Notes under the pieces: generated by a model
What the model saw: only the letters and a program-made list of their open reading frames with translations
The model's database searches: none
Told to the model about the DNA's origin: nothing
From: Auanema rhodensis
Lineage: Eukaryota > Nematoda > Chromadorea > Rhabditida > Rhabditidae
Assembly: GCA_964057225.1 (NCBI GenBank)
Contig: OZ059898.1
Coordinates: 3,534,001-3,598,000, forward strand
Direction of reading: 5' to 3'
DNA: 64,000 nucleotides
Part shown: positions 37,905 to 50,540 of the stretch, piece by piece
Layout of the letters: every line of letters starts with the position of its first letter
How positions within the stretch are numbered: the first letter of the stretch is position 1
Translations under genes and position numbers: made by a program

Positions 37905-40711
37905 GTTTCTCAATGTAGTATAGTGCATTCGATGCGGATTTTTAAGCTGCGTCGATCTGTGTTATCAGATTTGCGCTAGCTTAAAAATGCACCGAGATAT
38001 CAACTGATATAAGTTCACACTTATATCCTCGATTTTCACCCTGAAGAAATAATTTTTTTGTTGAATAACATTGTCCATCGTCTTTGCCTTGAAAAATGGA
38101 ATCTAAAAACATCTACTTTTTGCTAAATTCTTTTGAAATTTTTCGAAAAAATTTTTGTCAAAATGTTTTTGGAAGCAATGTTGAGTGTACATGGAAACTC
38201 AACATACACTAATGCATCATTTTTCAAACGATCATAACTAATTTTTGTATTAAGCGTTTCTCAATGTAGTAGAGTGCATTCGATGCGGATTTTTAAGCTG
38301 CGTCGATCTGTGTTATCAGATTTGCGCTAGCTTAAAAATGCACCGAGATATCAACTGATATAAGTTCACACTTATATCCTCGATTTTCACCCTGAAGAAA
38401 TAATTTTTTCGTTGAATAACATTGTCCATCGTCTTTTGCCTTGAAAAATGGAATCTAAAAACATCTACTTTTTGCTAAATTCTTTTGAAATTTTTCGAAA
38501 AAATTTTTGTCAAAATGTTTTTGGAAGCAATGTTGAGTGTACATGGAAACTCAACATACACTAATGCATCATTTTTCAAACGATCATAACTAATTTTTGT
38601 ATCAAGCGTTTCTCAATGTAGTATAGTGCATTCGATGCGGATTTTTAAGCTGCGTCGATCTGTGTTATCAGATTTGCGCTAGCTTAAAAATGCACCGAGA
38701 AATCAACTGATATAGGTTCACACTTATATCCTCGATTTTCACCCTGAAGAAATAATTTTTTCGTTGAATAACATTGTCCATCGTCTTTGCCTTGAAAAAA
38801 GGAATCTAAAAACATCTACTTTTTGCTAAATTATTTTGAAATTTTTCGAAAAAATTTTTGTCAAAATGTTTTTGGAAGCAATATTGAGTGTACATGGAAA
38901 CTCAACATACACTAATGCATCATTTTTCAAACGATCATAACTAATTTTTGTATCAAGCGTTTCTCAATGTAGTATAGTGCATTCGATGCGGATTTTTAAG
39001 CTGCGTCGATCTGTGTGATCAGATTTACGCTAGCTTAAAAATGCACCGAGATATCAACTGATATAAGTTCACACTTATATCCTCGATTTTCACCCTGAAG
39101 AAATAATTTTTTCGTTGAATAACATTGTCCATCGTCTTTGCCTTAAAAAAAGGAATCTAAAAAATCTACTTTTTGCTAAATTATTTTGAAATTTTTCGAA
39201 AAAATTTTTGTCAAAATGTTTTTGGAAGCAATATTGAGTGTACATGGAAACTCAACATACACTAATGCATCATTTTTCAAACGATCATAACTAATTTTTG
39301 TATCAAGCGTTTCTCAATGTAGTATAGTGCATTCGATGCGGATTTTTAAGCTGCGTCGATCTGTGTTATCAGATTTGCGCTAGCTTAAAAATGCACCGAG
39401 AAATCAACTGATATAGGTTCACACTTATATCCTCGATTTTCACCCTGAAGAAATAATTTTTTCGTTGAATAACATTGTCTATCGTCTTTGCCTTGAAAAA
39501 TGGAATCTAAAAACATCTACTTTTCGCTAAATTCTTTTGAAATTTTTCGAAAAAATTTTTGTCAAAATGTTTTTGGAAGCAATATTAAGTGTACATGGAA
39601 ACTCAACATACACTAATGCATCATTTTTCAAACGATCATAACTAATTTTTGTATTAAGCGTTTCTCAATGTAGTATAGTGCATTCGATGCGGATTTTTAA
39701 GCTGCGTCGATCTGTGTTATCAGATTTGCGCTAGCTTAAAAATGCACCGAGATATCAACTGATATAAGTTCACACTTATATCCTCGATTTTCACCCTGAA
39801 GAATTAAGTTTTTCGTTGAATAACATTGTCCATCGTCTTTGCCTTGAAAAATGGAATCTAAAAACATCTACTTTTTGCTAAATTCTTTTGAAATTTTTCG
39901 AAAAAATTTTTGTCAAAATGTTTTTGGAAGCAATGTTGAGTGTACATGGAAACTCAACATACACTAATGCATCATTTTTCAAACGATCATAACTAATTTT
40001 TGTATCAAGCGTTTCTCAATGTAGTATAGTGCATTCGATGCGGATTTTTAAGCTGCGTCGATCTGTGTTATCAGATTTGCGCTAGCTTAAAAATGCACCG
40101 AGATATCAACTGATATAAGTTCACACTTATATCCTCGATTTTCACCCTGAAGAAATAATTTTTTCGTTGAATAACATTGTCTATCGTCTTTGCCTTGAAA
40201 AATGGAATCTAAAAACATCTACTTTTTGCTAAATTATTTTGAAATTTTTCGAAAAAATTTTTGTCAAAATGTTTTTGGAAGCAATGTTGAGTGTACATGG
40301 AAACTCAACATACACTAATGCATCATTTTTCAAACGATCATAACTAATTTTTGTATCAAGCGTTTCTCAATGTAGTATAGTGCATTCGATGCGGATTTTT
40401 AAGCTGCGTCGATCTGTGTTATCAGATTTGCGCTAGCTTAAAAATGCACCGACAAATCAACTGATATAGGTTCACACTTATATCCTCGATTTTCACCCTG
40501 AAGAAATAATTTTTTCGTTGAATAACATTGTCCATCGTCTTTGCCTTGAAAAAAGGAATCTAAAAAATCTACTTTTTGCTAAATTATTTTGAAATTTTTC
40601 GAAAAAATTTTTGTCAAAATGTTTTTGGAAGCAATGTTGAGTGTACATGGAAACTCAACATACACTAATGCATCATTTTTCAAACGATCATAACTAATTT
40701 TTGTATCAAGC
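37905..40711. repeat. 8-monomer segment, copy 2
   Basis: Monomers 109-116 (37905-40711) match 93-100 at a constant offset of 5614 bp, including all private markers ('gaagaattaagttttt' near 39798, 'caccgacaaatc' 40448). The match ends inside the last monomer. 40362 starts as in copy 1 but continues with 'ctaaaaaatctac' (near 40560) and 'aatgttgag' like type c, which places the exchange breakpoint between about 40460 and 40560. Confidence 0.85.
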
Positions 40712-41414
40712 GTTTCTCAATGTAGTATAGTGCATTCGATGCGGAATTTTAAGCTGCGTCGATCTGTGTTATCAGATTTGCGCTAGCTTAAAAATGCACC
40801 GAGATATCAACTGATATAAGTTCACACTTATATCCTCGATTTTCACCCTGAAGAAATAATTTTTTCGTTGAATAACATTGTCCATCGTCTTTGCCTTGAA
40901 AAATGGAATCTAAAAACATCTACTTTTTGCTAAATTCTTTTGAAATTTTTCGAAAAAATTTTTGTCAAAATGTTTTTGGAAGCAATGTTGAGTGTACATG
41001 GAAACTCAACATACACTAATGCATCATTTTTCAAACGATCATAACTAATTTTTGTATTAAGCGTTTCTCAATGTAGTAGAGTGCATTCGATGCGGATTTT
41101 TAAGCTGCGTCGATCTGTGTTATCAGATTTGCGCTAGCTTAAAAATGCACCGAGATATCAACTGATATAAGTTCACACTTATATCCTCGATTTTCACCCT
41201 GAAGAAATAATTTTTTCGTTGAATAACATTGTCCATCGTCTTTTGCCTTGAAAAATGGAATCTAAAAACATCTACTTTTTGCTAAATTCTTTTGAAATTT
41301 TTCGAAAAAATTTTTGTCAAAATGTTTTTGGAAGCAATGTTGAGTGTACATGGAAACTCAACATACACTAATGCATCATTTTTCAAACAATCATAACTAA
41401 TTTTTGTATCAAGC
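40712..41414. repeat. Last two zone A monomers (d-like and Z-like)
   Basis: 40712 has 'gcggaattttaagc' (type d) and 41063 has 'cgtcttttgcc' (type Z, 352 bp, with the single change 'caaacaatcat' near 41386). 41063-41414 is the last monomer in the window that is not 351 bp long. Confidence 0.7.
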
Positions 41415-43169
41415 GTTTCTCAATGTAGTATAGTGCATTCGATGCGGATTTTTAAGCTGCGTCGATCTGTGTTATCAGATTTGCGCTAGCTTAAAAATGC
41501 ACCGAGAAATCAACTGATATAGGTTCACACTTATATCCTCGATTTTCACCCTGAAGAAATAATTATTTCGTTGAATAACATTGTCCATCGTCTTTGCCTT
41601 GAAAAAAGAAATCTAAAAACATCTACTTTTTGCTAAATTATTTTGAAATTTTTCGAAAAAATTTTTGTCAAAATGTTTTTGGAAGCAATATTGAGTGTAC
41701 ATGGAAACTCAACATACACTAATGCATCATTTTTCAAACGATCATAACTAATTTGTGTATTAAGCGTTTCTCAATGTAGTAGAGTGCATTCGATGCGGAT
41801 TTTTAAGCTGCGTCGATCTGTGTTATCAGATTTGCGCTAGCTTAAAAATGCACCGAGATATCAACTGATATAAGTTCACACTTATATCCTCGATTTTCAC
41901 CCTAAAGAATTAATTTTTTCGTTGAATCACATTGTCTATCGTCTTTGCCTTGAAAAATGGAATCTAAAAACATCTACTTTTTGCTAAATTCTTTTGAAAT
42001 GTTTCGAAAAAATTTTTGTCAAAATGTTTTTGGAAGCAATATTGAGTGTACATGGAAACTCAACATACACTAATGCATCATTTTTCAAACGATCATAACT
42101 AATTTTTGTATTAAGCGTTTCTCAATGTAGTAGAGTGCATTCGATGCGGATTTTTAAGCTGCGTCGATCTGTGTTATCAGATTTGCGCTAGCTTAAAAAT
42201 GCACCGAGATATCAACTGATATAGGTTCACACTTATATCCTCGATTTTCACCCTAAAGAAATAATTTTTTCGTTGAATAACATTGTCCATCATCTTTGCC
42301 TTGAAAAAAGGAATCTAAAAACATCTACTTTTTGCTAAATTATTTTGAAATTTTTCGAAAAAATTTTTGTCAAAATGTTTTTGGAAGCAATGTTGAGTGT
42401 ACATGGAAACTCAACATACACTAATGCATCATTTTTCAAACGATCATAACTAATTTTTGTATTAAGCGTTTCTCAATGTAGTATAGTGCATTCGATGCGG
42501 ATTTTTAAGCTGCGTCGATCTGTGTGATCAGATTGACGCTAGCTTAAAAATGCACCGAGATATCAACTGATATAAGTTCACACTTATATCCTCGATTTTC
42601 ACCCTAAAGAATTAATTTTTTCGTTGAATAACATTGTCTATCGTCTTTGCCTTAAAAAATGGAATCTAAAAACATCTACTTTTTGCTAAATTATTTTGAA
42701 ATTTTTCGAAAAAATTTTTGTCAAAATGTTTTTGGAAGCAATATTGAGTGTACATGGAAACTCAACATACACTAATGCATCATTTTTCAAACGATCATAA
42801 CTAATTTTTGTATCAAGCGTTTCTCAATGTAGTATAGTGCATTCGATGCGGATTTTCAAGCTGCGTCGATCTGTGCGATCAGATTTGCGCTAGCTTAAAA
42901 ATGCACCGAGATATCAACTGATATAAGTTCACACTTATATCCTCGATTTTCACCCTGAAGAATTAATTTTTTCGTTGAATAACATTGTCTATCGTCTTTG
43001 CCTTGAAAAAAGAAATCTAAAAACATCTACGTTTCGCTAAATTATTTTGAAATTTTTCGAAAACATTTTTGTCAAAATGTTTTTGGAAGCAATATTGAGT
43101 GTACATGGAAACTCAACATACACTAATGCATCATTTTTCAAACGATCATAACTAATTTATGTATTAAGC

Positions 43170-44924
43170 GTTTCTCAATGTAGTATAGTGCATTCGATGC
43201 GGATTTTTAAGCTGCGTCGATCTGTGTTATCAGATTTGCGCTAGCTTAAAAATGCACCCAGATATCAACTGATATAAGTTCACACTTATATCCTCGATTT
43301 TCACCCTGAAGAAATAATTTTTTCGTTGAATAACATTGTCCATTGTCTTTGCCTTGAAAAATAAAATCTAAAAACATCTACTTTTTGCTAAATTCTTTTG
43401 AAATTTTTCGAAAAAATTTTTGTCAAAATGTTTTTGGAAGCAATGTTGAGTGTACATGGAAACTCAACATACACTAATGCATCATTTTTCACACGATCAT
43501 AACTAATTTTTGTATCAAGCGTTTCTCAATGTAGTATAGTGCATTCGATGCGGATTTTTAAGCTGCGTCGATCTGTGTTATCAGATTTGCGCTAGCTTAA
43601 AAATGCACCGAGAAATCAACTGATATAGGTTCACACTTATATCCTCGATTTTCACCCTAAAGAAATAATTTTTTCGTTGAATAACATTGTCCATCGTCTT
43701 TGCCTTGAAAAAAGGAATCTAAAAACATCTACTTTTTGCTAAATTATTTTGAAATTTTTCGAAAAAATTTTTGTCAAAATGTTTTTGGAAGCAATATTGA
43801 GTGTACATGGAAACTCAACATACACTAATGCATCATTTTTCAAACGATCATAACTAATTTTTGTATCAAGCGTTTCTCAATGTAGTATAGTGCATTCGAT
43901 GCGGATTTTCAAGCTGCGTCGATCTGTGTGATCAGATTTGCGCTAGCTTAAAAATGCACCGAGATATCAACTGATATAAGTTCACACTTATATCCTCGAT
44001 TTTCACCCTAAAGAATTAATTTTTTCGTTGAATAACATTGTCTATCGTCTTTGCCTTGAAAAATGGAATCTAAAAACATCTACTTTTTGCTAAATTATTT
44101 TGAAATTTTTCGAAAAAATTTTTGTCAAAATGTTTTTGGAAGCAATGTTGAGTGTACATGGAAACTCAACATACACTAATGCATCATTTTTCAAACGATC
44201 ATAACTAATTTATGTATTAAGCGTTTCTCAATGTAGTATAGTGCATTCGATGCGGATTTTTAAGCTGCGTCGATCTGTGTTATCAGATTTGCGCTTGCTT
44301 AAAAATGCACCGAGATATCAACTGATATAAGTTCACACTTATATCCTCGATTTTCACCCTGAAGAATTAATTTTTTCGTTGAATAACATTGTCTATCGTC
44401 TTTGCCTTGAAAAAAGAAATCTAAAAACATCTACGTTTCGCTAAATTATTTTGAAATTTTTCGAAAACATTTTTGTCAAAATGTTTTTGGAAGCAATATT
44501 GAGTGTACATGGAAACTCAACATACACTAATGCATCATTTTTCAAACGATCATAACTAAATTTTGTATTAAGCGTTTTTCAATGTAGTGTAGTGCATTCG
44601 ATGCGGATTTTTAAGCTGCGTCGATCTGTGTTATCAGATTTGCGCTTGCTTAAAAATGCACCGAGATATCAACTGATATAAGTTCACACTTATATCCTCG
44701 ATTTTCACCCTGAAGAATTAATTTTTTCGTTGAATAACATTGTCTATCGTCTTTGCCTTGAAAAAAAGAATCTAAAAACATCTACTTTTTGCTAAATTAT
44801 TTCGAAATTTTTCGAAAAAATTTTTGTCAAAATGTTTTTGGAAGCAATATTGAGTGTACATGGAAACTCAACATACACTAATGCATCATTTTTCAAACGA
44901 TCATAACTAATTTATGTTTTAAGC
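43170..44924. repeat. Transition-zone 5-mer (1755 bp)
   Basis: Starts are 43170 ('gcacccag', 'cattgtctttgcc', 'gaaaaataaaatc', 'ttttcacacg'), 43521 ('gatatagg'), 43872 ('ggattttcaagc'), 44223 ('gcgcttgctt', 'ctacgtttcgc', 'gaaaacattt') and 44574 ('gcgtttttcaatg', 'gtagtgtag', 'gaaaaaaagaatc'). The same order recurs from 44925 with one monomer added. Confidence 0.8.
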
Positions 44925-47030
44925 GTTTCTCAATGTGGTATAGTGCATTCGATGCGGATTTTTAAGCTGCGTCGATCTGTGTTATCAGATTTGCGCTAGC
45001 TTAAAAATGCACCCAGATATCAACTGATATAAGTTCACACTTATATCCTCGATTTTCACCCTGAAGAAATAATTTTTTCGTTGAATAACATTGTCCATTG
45101 TCTTTGCCTTGAAAAATAAAATCTAAAAACATCTACTTTTTGCTAAATTCTTTTGAAATTTTTCGAAAAAATTTTTGTCAAAATGTTTTTGGAAGCAATG
45201 TTGAGTGTACATGGGAACTCAACATACACTAATGCATCATTTTTCACACGATCATAACTAATTTTTGTATCAAGCGTTTCTCAATGTAGTATAGTGCATT
45301 CGATGCGGATTTTTAAGCTGCGTCGATCTGTGTTATCAGATTTGCGCTAGCTTAAAAATGCACCGAGAAATCAACTGATATAGGTTCACACTTATATCCT
45401 CGATTTTCACCCTAAAGAAATAATTTTTTCGTTGAATAACATTGTCCATCGTCTTTGCCTTGAAAAAAGGAATCTAAAAACATCTACTTTTTGCTAAATT
45501 ATTTTGAAATTTTTCGAAAAAATTTTTGTCAAAATGTTTTTGGAAGCAATATTGAGTGTACATGGAAACTCAACATACACTAATGCATCATTTTTCAAAC
45601 GATCATAACTAATTTGTGTATTAAGCGTTTCTCAATGTAGTATAGTGCATTCGATGCGGATTTTTAAGCTGCGTCGATCTGTGTGATCAGATTTACGCTA
45701 GCTTAAAAATGCACCGAGATATCAACTGATATAAGTTCACACTTATATCCTCGATTTTCACCCTAAAGAATTAATTTTTTCGTTGAATAACATTGTCTAT
45801 CGTCTTTGCCTTGAAAAATGGAATCTAAAAACATCTACTTTTTGCTAAATTATTTTGAAATTTTTCGAAAAAATTTTTGTCAAAATGTTTTTGGAAGCAA
45901 TATTGAGTGTACATGGAAACTCAACATACACTAATGCATCATTTTTCAAACGATCATAACTAATTTTTGTATCAAGCGTTTCTCAATGTAGTATAGTGCA
46001 TTCGATGCGGATTTTCAAGCTGCGTCGATCTGTGTGATCAGATTTGCGCTAGCTTAAAAATGCACCGAGATATCAACTGATATAAGTTCACACTTATATC
46101 CTCGATTTTCACCCTAAAGAATTAATTTTTTCGTTGAATAACATTGTCTATCGTCTTTGCCTTGAAAAATGGAATCTAAAAACATCTACTTTTTGCTAAA
46201 TTATTTTGAAATTTTTCGAAAAAATTTTTGTCAAAATGTTTTTGGAAGCAATGTTGAGTGTACATGGAAACTCAACATACACTAATGCATCATTTTTCAA
46301 ACGATCATAACTAATTTATGTATTAAGCGTTTCTCAATGTAGTATAGTGCATTCGATGCGGATTTTTAAGCTGCGTCGATCTGTGTTATCAGATTTGCGC
46401 TTGCTTAAAAATGCACCGAGATATCAACTGATATAAGTTCACACTTATATCCTCGATTTTCACCCTGAAGAATTAATTTTTTCGTTGAATAACATTGTCT
46501 ATCGTCTTTGCCTTGAAAAAAGAAATCTAAAAACATCTACGTTTGGCTAAATTATTTTGAAATTTTTCGAAAACATTTTTGTCAAAATGTTTTTGGAAGC
46601 AATATTGAGTGTACATGGAAACTCAACATACACTAATGCATCATTTTTCAAACGATCATAACTAAATTTTGTATTAAGCGTTTTTCAATGTAGTGTAGTG
46701 CATTCGATGCGGATTTTTAAGCTGCGTCGATCTGTGTTATCAGATTTGCGCTTGCTTAAAAATGCACCGAGATATCAACTGATATAAGTTCACACTTATA
46801 TCCTCGATTTTCACCCTGAAGAATTAATTTTTTCGTTGAATAACATTGTCTATCGTCTTTGCCTTGAAAAAAAGAATCTAAAAACATCTACTTTTTGCTA
46901 AATCATTTCGAAATTTTTCGAAAAAATTTTTGTCAAAATGTTTTTGGAAGCAATATTGAGTGTACATGGAAACTCAACATACACTAATGCATCATTTTTC
47001 AAACGATCATAACTAATTTATGTATTAAGC
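44925..47030. repeat. Transition-zone 6-mer: the preceding 5-mer plus one inserted monomer (2106 bp)
   Basis: Starts are 44925, 45276, 45627, 45978, 46329 and 46680. The first two match the 5-mer at +1755 bp and the last three at +2106 bp. The extra unit is therefore at or around 45627-45977, a monomer with 'gtgtgatcagatttacgc' of zone A type. The preceding monomer ends 'aatttgtgtatt' instead of 'tgtatc', so the insertion replaced part of its end. Small differences have built up since, such as 'ctacgtttggc' (46540), 'aaatcatttcg' (46900) and 'caatgtggta' (44931). Confidence 0.75.
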
Positions 47031-48083
47031 GTTTCTCAATGTAGTATAGTGCATTCGATGCGGATTTTTAAGCTGCGTCGATCTGTGTTATCAGATTTGC
47101 GCTAGCTTAAAAATGCACCCAGATATCAACTGATATAAGTTCACACTTATATCCTCGATTTTCACCCTGAAGAAATGATTTTTTCGTTGAATAACATTGT
47201 CCATCGTCTTTGCCTTGAAAAAAGAAATCTAAAAACATCTACGTTTTGCTAAATTATTTTGAAATTTTTCGAAAACATTTTTGTCAAAATGTTTTTGGAA
47301 GCAATATTGAGTGTACATGGAAACTCAACATACACTAATGCATCATTTTTCAAACGATCATAACTAATTTATGTATTAAGCGTTTCTCAATGTAGTATAG
47401 TGCACTCGATGCGGATTTTTAAGCTGCGTCGATCTGTGTTATCAGATTTGCGCTAGCTTAAAAATGCACCGAGATATCAACTGATATAAGTTCACACTTA
47501 TATCCTCGATTTTCACCCTGAAGAATTAATTTTTTCGTTGAATAACATTGTCCATCGTCTTTGCCTTGAAAAAAGGAATCTAAAAACATCTACTTTTTGC
47601 TAAATTATTTTGAAATTTTTCGAAAAAATTTTTGTCAAAATGTTTTTGGAAGCAATGTTGAGTGTACATGGAAACTCAACATACACTAATGCATCATTTT
47701 TCAAACGATCATAACTAATTTTTGTATTAAGCGTTTCTCAATGTAGTATAGTGCATTCGATGCGGATTTTTAAGCTGCGTCGATCTGTGTTATCAGATTT
47801 GCGCTAGCTTAAAAATGCACCCAGATATCAACTGATATAAGTTCACACTTATATCCTCGATTTTCACCCTGAAGAAATGATTTTTTCGTTGAATAACATT
47901 GTCCATCGTCTTTGCCTTGAAAAAAGAAATCTGAAAACATCTACGTTTTGCTAAATTATTTTGAAATTTTTCGAAAACATTTTTGTCAAAATGTTTTTGG
48001 AAGCAATATTGAGTGTACATGGAAACTCAACATACACTAATGCATCATTTTTCAAACGATCATAACTAATTTTTGTATTAAGC
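47031..48083. repeat. Three-monomer segment, copy 1 (partner at 49488)
   Basis: Monomers 135-137 correspond to 142-144 at an offset of 2457 bp. Markers are 'gcacccag' with 'gaagaaatgatttt', then the private 'gtgcactcgatg' (47399 against 49856), then a 'gaagaaatgatttt' monomer with 'ctacgttttgc' and 'gaaaacattt'. The partner reads 'gtatggtgcac' at the second marker. Confidence 0.7.
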
Positions 48084-49487
48084 GTTTCTCAATGTAGTAT
48101 AGTGCATTCGATGCGGATTTTTAAGCTGCGTCGATCTGTGTTATCAGATTTGCGCTAGCTTAAAAATGCACCGAGATATCAACTGATATAAGTTCACACT
48201 TATATCCTCGATTTTCACCCTGAAGAATTAATTTTTTCGTTGAATAACATTTTCTATCGTCTTTGCCTTGAAAAATGGAATCTAAAAACATCTACTTTTT
48301 GCTAAATTATCTTGAAATTTTTCGAAAAAATTTCTGTCAAAATGTTTTTGGAAGCAATGTTGAGTGTACATGGAAACTCAACATACACTAATGCATCATT
48401 TTTCAAACGATCATAACTAATTTTTGTATTAAGCGTTTCTCAATGTAGTATAGTGCATTCGATGCGGATTTTTAAGCTGCGTCGATCTGTGTTATTAGAT
48501 TTGCGCTAGCTTAAAAATGCACCGAGATATCAACTGATATAAGTTCACACTTATATCCTCGATTTTCACCCTGAAGAATTAATTTTTTCGTTGAATAACA
48601 TTGTCCATCGTCTTTGCCTTAAAAAAAGGAATCTAAAAACATCTACTTTTTGCTAAATTATTTTGAAATTTTTCGAAAAAATTTTTGTCAAAATGTTTTT
48701 GGAAGCAATATTGAGTGTACATGGAAACTCAACATACACTAATGCATCATTTTTCAAACGATCATACCTAATTTTTGTATTAAGCGTTTCTCAATGTACT
48801 ATAGTGCATTCGATGCGGATTTTTAAGCTGCGTCGATCTGTGTTATCAGATTTGCGCTAGCTTAAAAATGCACCGAGATATCAACTGATATAAGTTCACA
48901 CTTATATCCTCGATTTTCACCCTGAAGAATTAATTTTTTCGTTGAATAACATTGTCCATCGTCTTTGCCTTAAAAAAAGGAATCTAAAAACATCTACTTT
49001 TTGCTAAATTATTTTGAAATTTTTCGAAAAAATTTTTGTCAAAATGTTTTTGGAAGCAATATTGAGTGTACATGGAAACTCAACATACACTAATGCATCA
49101 TTTTTCAAACGATCATAACTAATTTGTGTATTAAGCGTTTCTCAATGTAGTATAGTGCATTCGATGCGGATTTTTAAGCTGCGTCGATCTGTGTTATCAG
49201 ATTTGCGCTTGCTTAAAAATGCACCGAGATATCAACTGATATAAGTTCACACTTATATCCTCGATTTTCACCCTGAAGAATTAATTTTTTCATTGAATAA
49301 CATTGTCTATCGTCTTTGCCTTGAAAAAAGAAATCTAAAAACATCTACGTTTCGCTAAATTATTTTGAAATTTTTCGAAAAAATTTTTGTCAAAATGTTT
49401 TTGGAAGCAATATTGAGTGTACATGGAAACTCAACATACACTAATGCATCATTTTTCAAACGATCATAACTAATTTATGTATTAAGC
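48084..49487. repeat. Four zone B monomers, including a pair duplicated 3159 bp downstream
   Basis: Monomers at 48435 ('gttattag', 'cttaaaaaaagg', 'catacctaa') and 48786 ('caatgtactatag', ending 'aatttgtgtatt') recur at 51594 and 51945. 48084 has private changes ('cattttctatcg', 'aaattatcttg', 'atttctgtc'). 49137 has 'gcgcttgctt' and 'ttttcattgaat'. The 'catacctaa' form removes a stop present in all other copies, which is the only reason a 65-codon frame opens here. Confidence 0.65.
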
Positions 49488-50540
49488 GTTTCTCAATGTA
49501 GTATAGTGCATTCGATGCGGATTTTTAAGCTGCGTCGATCTGTGTTATCAGATTTGCGCTAGCTTAAAAATGCACCCAGATATCAACTGATATAAGTTCA
49601 CACTTATATCCTCGATTTTCACCCTGAAGAAATGATTTTTTCGTTGAATAACATTGTCCATCGTCTTTGCCTTGAAAAAAGAAATCTAAAAACATCTACG
49701 TTTTGCTAAATTATTTTGAAATTTTTCGAAAACATTTTTGTCAAAATGTTTTTGGAAGCAATATTGAGTGTACATGGAAACTCAACATACACTAATGCAT
49801 CATTTTTCAAACGATCATAACTAATTTATGTATTAAGCGTTTCTCAATGTAGTATGGTGCACTCGATGCGGATTTTTAAGCTGCGTCGATCTGTGTTATC
49901 AGATTTGCGCTAGCTTAAAAATGCACCGAGATATCAACTGATATAAGTTCACACTTATATCCTCGATTTTCACCCTGAAGAATTAATTTTTTCGTTGAAT
50001 AACATTGTCCATCGTCTTTGCCTTGAAAAAAGGAATCTAAAAACATCTACTTTTTGCTAAATTATTTTGAAATTTTTCGAAAAAATTTTTGTCAAAATGT
50101 TTTTGGAAGCAATGTTGAGTGTACATGGAAACTCAACATACACTAATGCATCATTTTTCAAACGATCATAACTAATTTTTGTATTAAGCGTTTCTCAATG
50201 TAGTATAGTGCATTCGATGCGGATTTTTAAGCTGCGTCGATCTGTGTTATCAGATTTGCGCTAGCTTAAAAATGCACCGAGATATCAACTGATATAAGTT
50301 CACACTTATATCCTCGATTTTCACCCTGAAGAAATGATTTTTTCGTTGAATAACATTGTCCATCGTCTTTGCCTTGAAAAAAAAAATCTAAAAACATCTA
50401 CGTTTTGCTAAATTATTTTGAAATTTTTCGAAAACATTTTTGTCAAAATGTTTTTGGAAGCAATATTGAGTGTACATGGAAACTCAACATACACTAATGC
50501 ATCATTTTTCAAACGATCATAACTAATTTTTGTATTAAGC
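49488..50540. repeat. Three-monomer segment, copy 2
   Basis: Monomers 142-144 (49488, 49839, 50190) repeat 47031-48083 at 2457 bp. The third has 'caccgag' and an uninterrupted run of ten A (near 50377) where copy 1 has 'gaaaaaagaaatctg', so the copies have since diverged. Confidence 0.7.

Larger units (their letters stand above)
1..41414. repeat. Zone A: monomers 1-118, several HOR families with 350/351/352-bp types
   Basis: This zone is defined by variants frequent here and rare or absent after 47031: 'gaagaaataatttt', 'ccctaaagaattaa', 'gatataggttc', 'gtgtgatcagatttacgc', 'ctaaattctttt', and monomers ending 'tgtatcaagc'. Monomer length depends on type. Those with 'ctaaaaaatctac' are 350 bp, X/Y-family Y units with the shortened 'aaaaattttgtc' are 350 bp, and those with 'cgtcttttgc' are usually 352 bp. 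Within the zone the types recur in fixed orders, giving the HOR blocks listed separately. No unique DNA lies between blocks; they abut at monomer boundaries or within hybrid monomers. Confidence 0.85.
41415..47030. repeat. Transition zone: mixed zone A and zone B monomer variants (monomers 119-134)
   Basis: Zone A markers ('gatataggttc' near 45384, 'gtgtgatcag' near 46031, 'ccctaaagaattaa') make their last appearances here. Zone B markers make their first: 'acatctacgttt' near 43022, 'gaaaacatttttg' near 43060 and 'gcacccag' near 43255. Private variants also occur, such as 'ggattttcaagc' (42851, 43903, 46009), 'gcgcttgctt', 'gaaaaataaaatc' (43360, 45115) and 'ttttcacacgatc'. From 41415 onward every monomer is exactly 351 bp. 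The zone contains a 5-mer and its 6-mer derivative (separate entries). Confidence 0.75.

Noticed and set aside
47793-48020. Open frame of 75 codons on the - strand
   Set aside because: It reads across one monomer antisense and exists because of local substitutions in that copy. Other copies are interrupted, and the translation is a low-complexity reading of A/T tracts.
48663-48860. Open frame of 65 codons on the + strand, with equivalents at 51471-51668 and 51822-52019
   Set aside because: All lie wholly within satellite monomers. In nearly all other copies the same frame is closed by a TAA in 'cgatcataac'. A single A-to-C change ('catacc') in these related monomers removes it. No ribosome context, domain or conservation; the three are copies of one duplicated monomer type.
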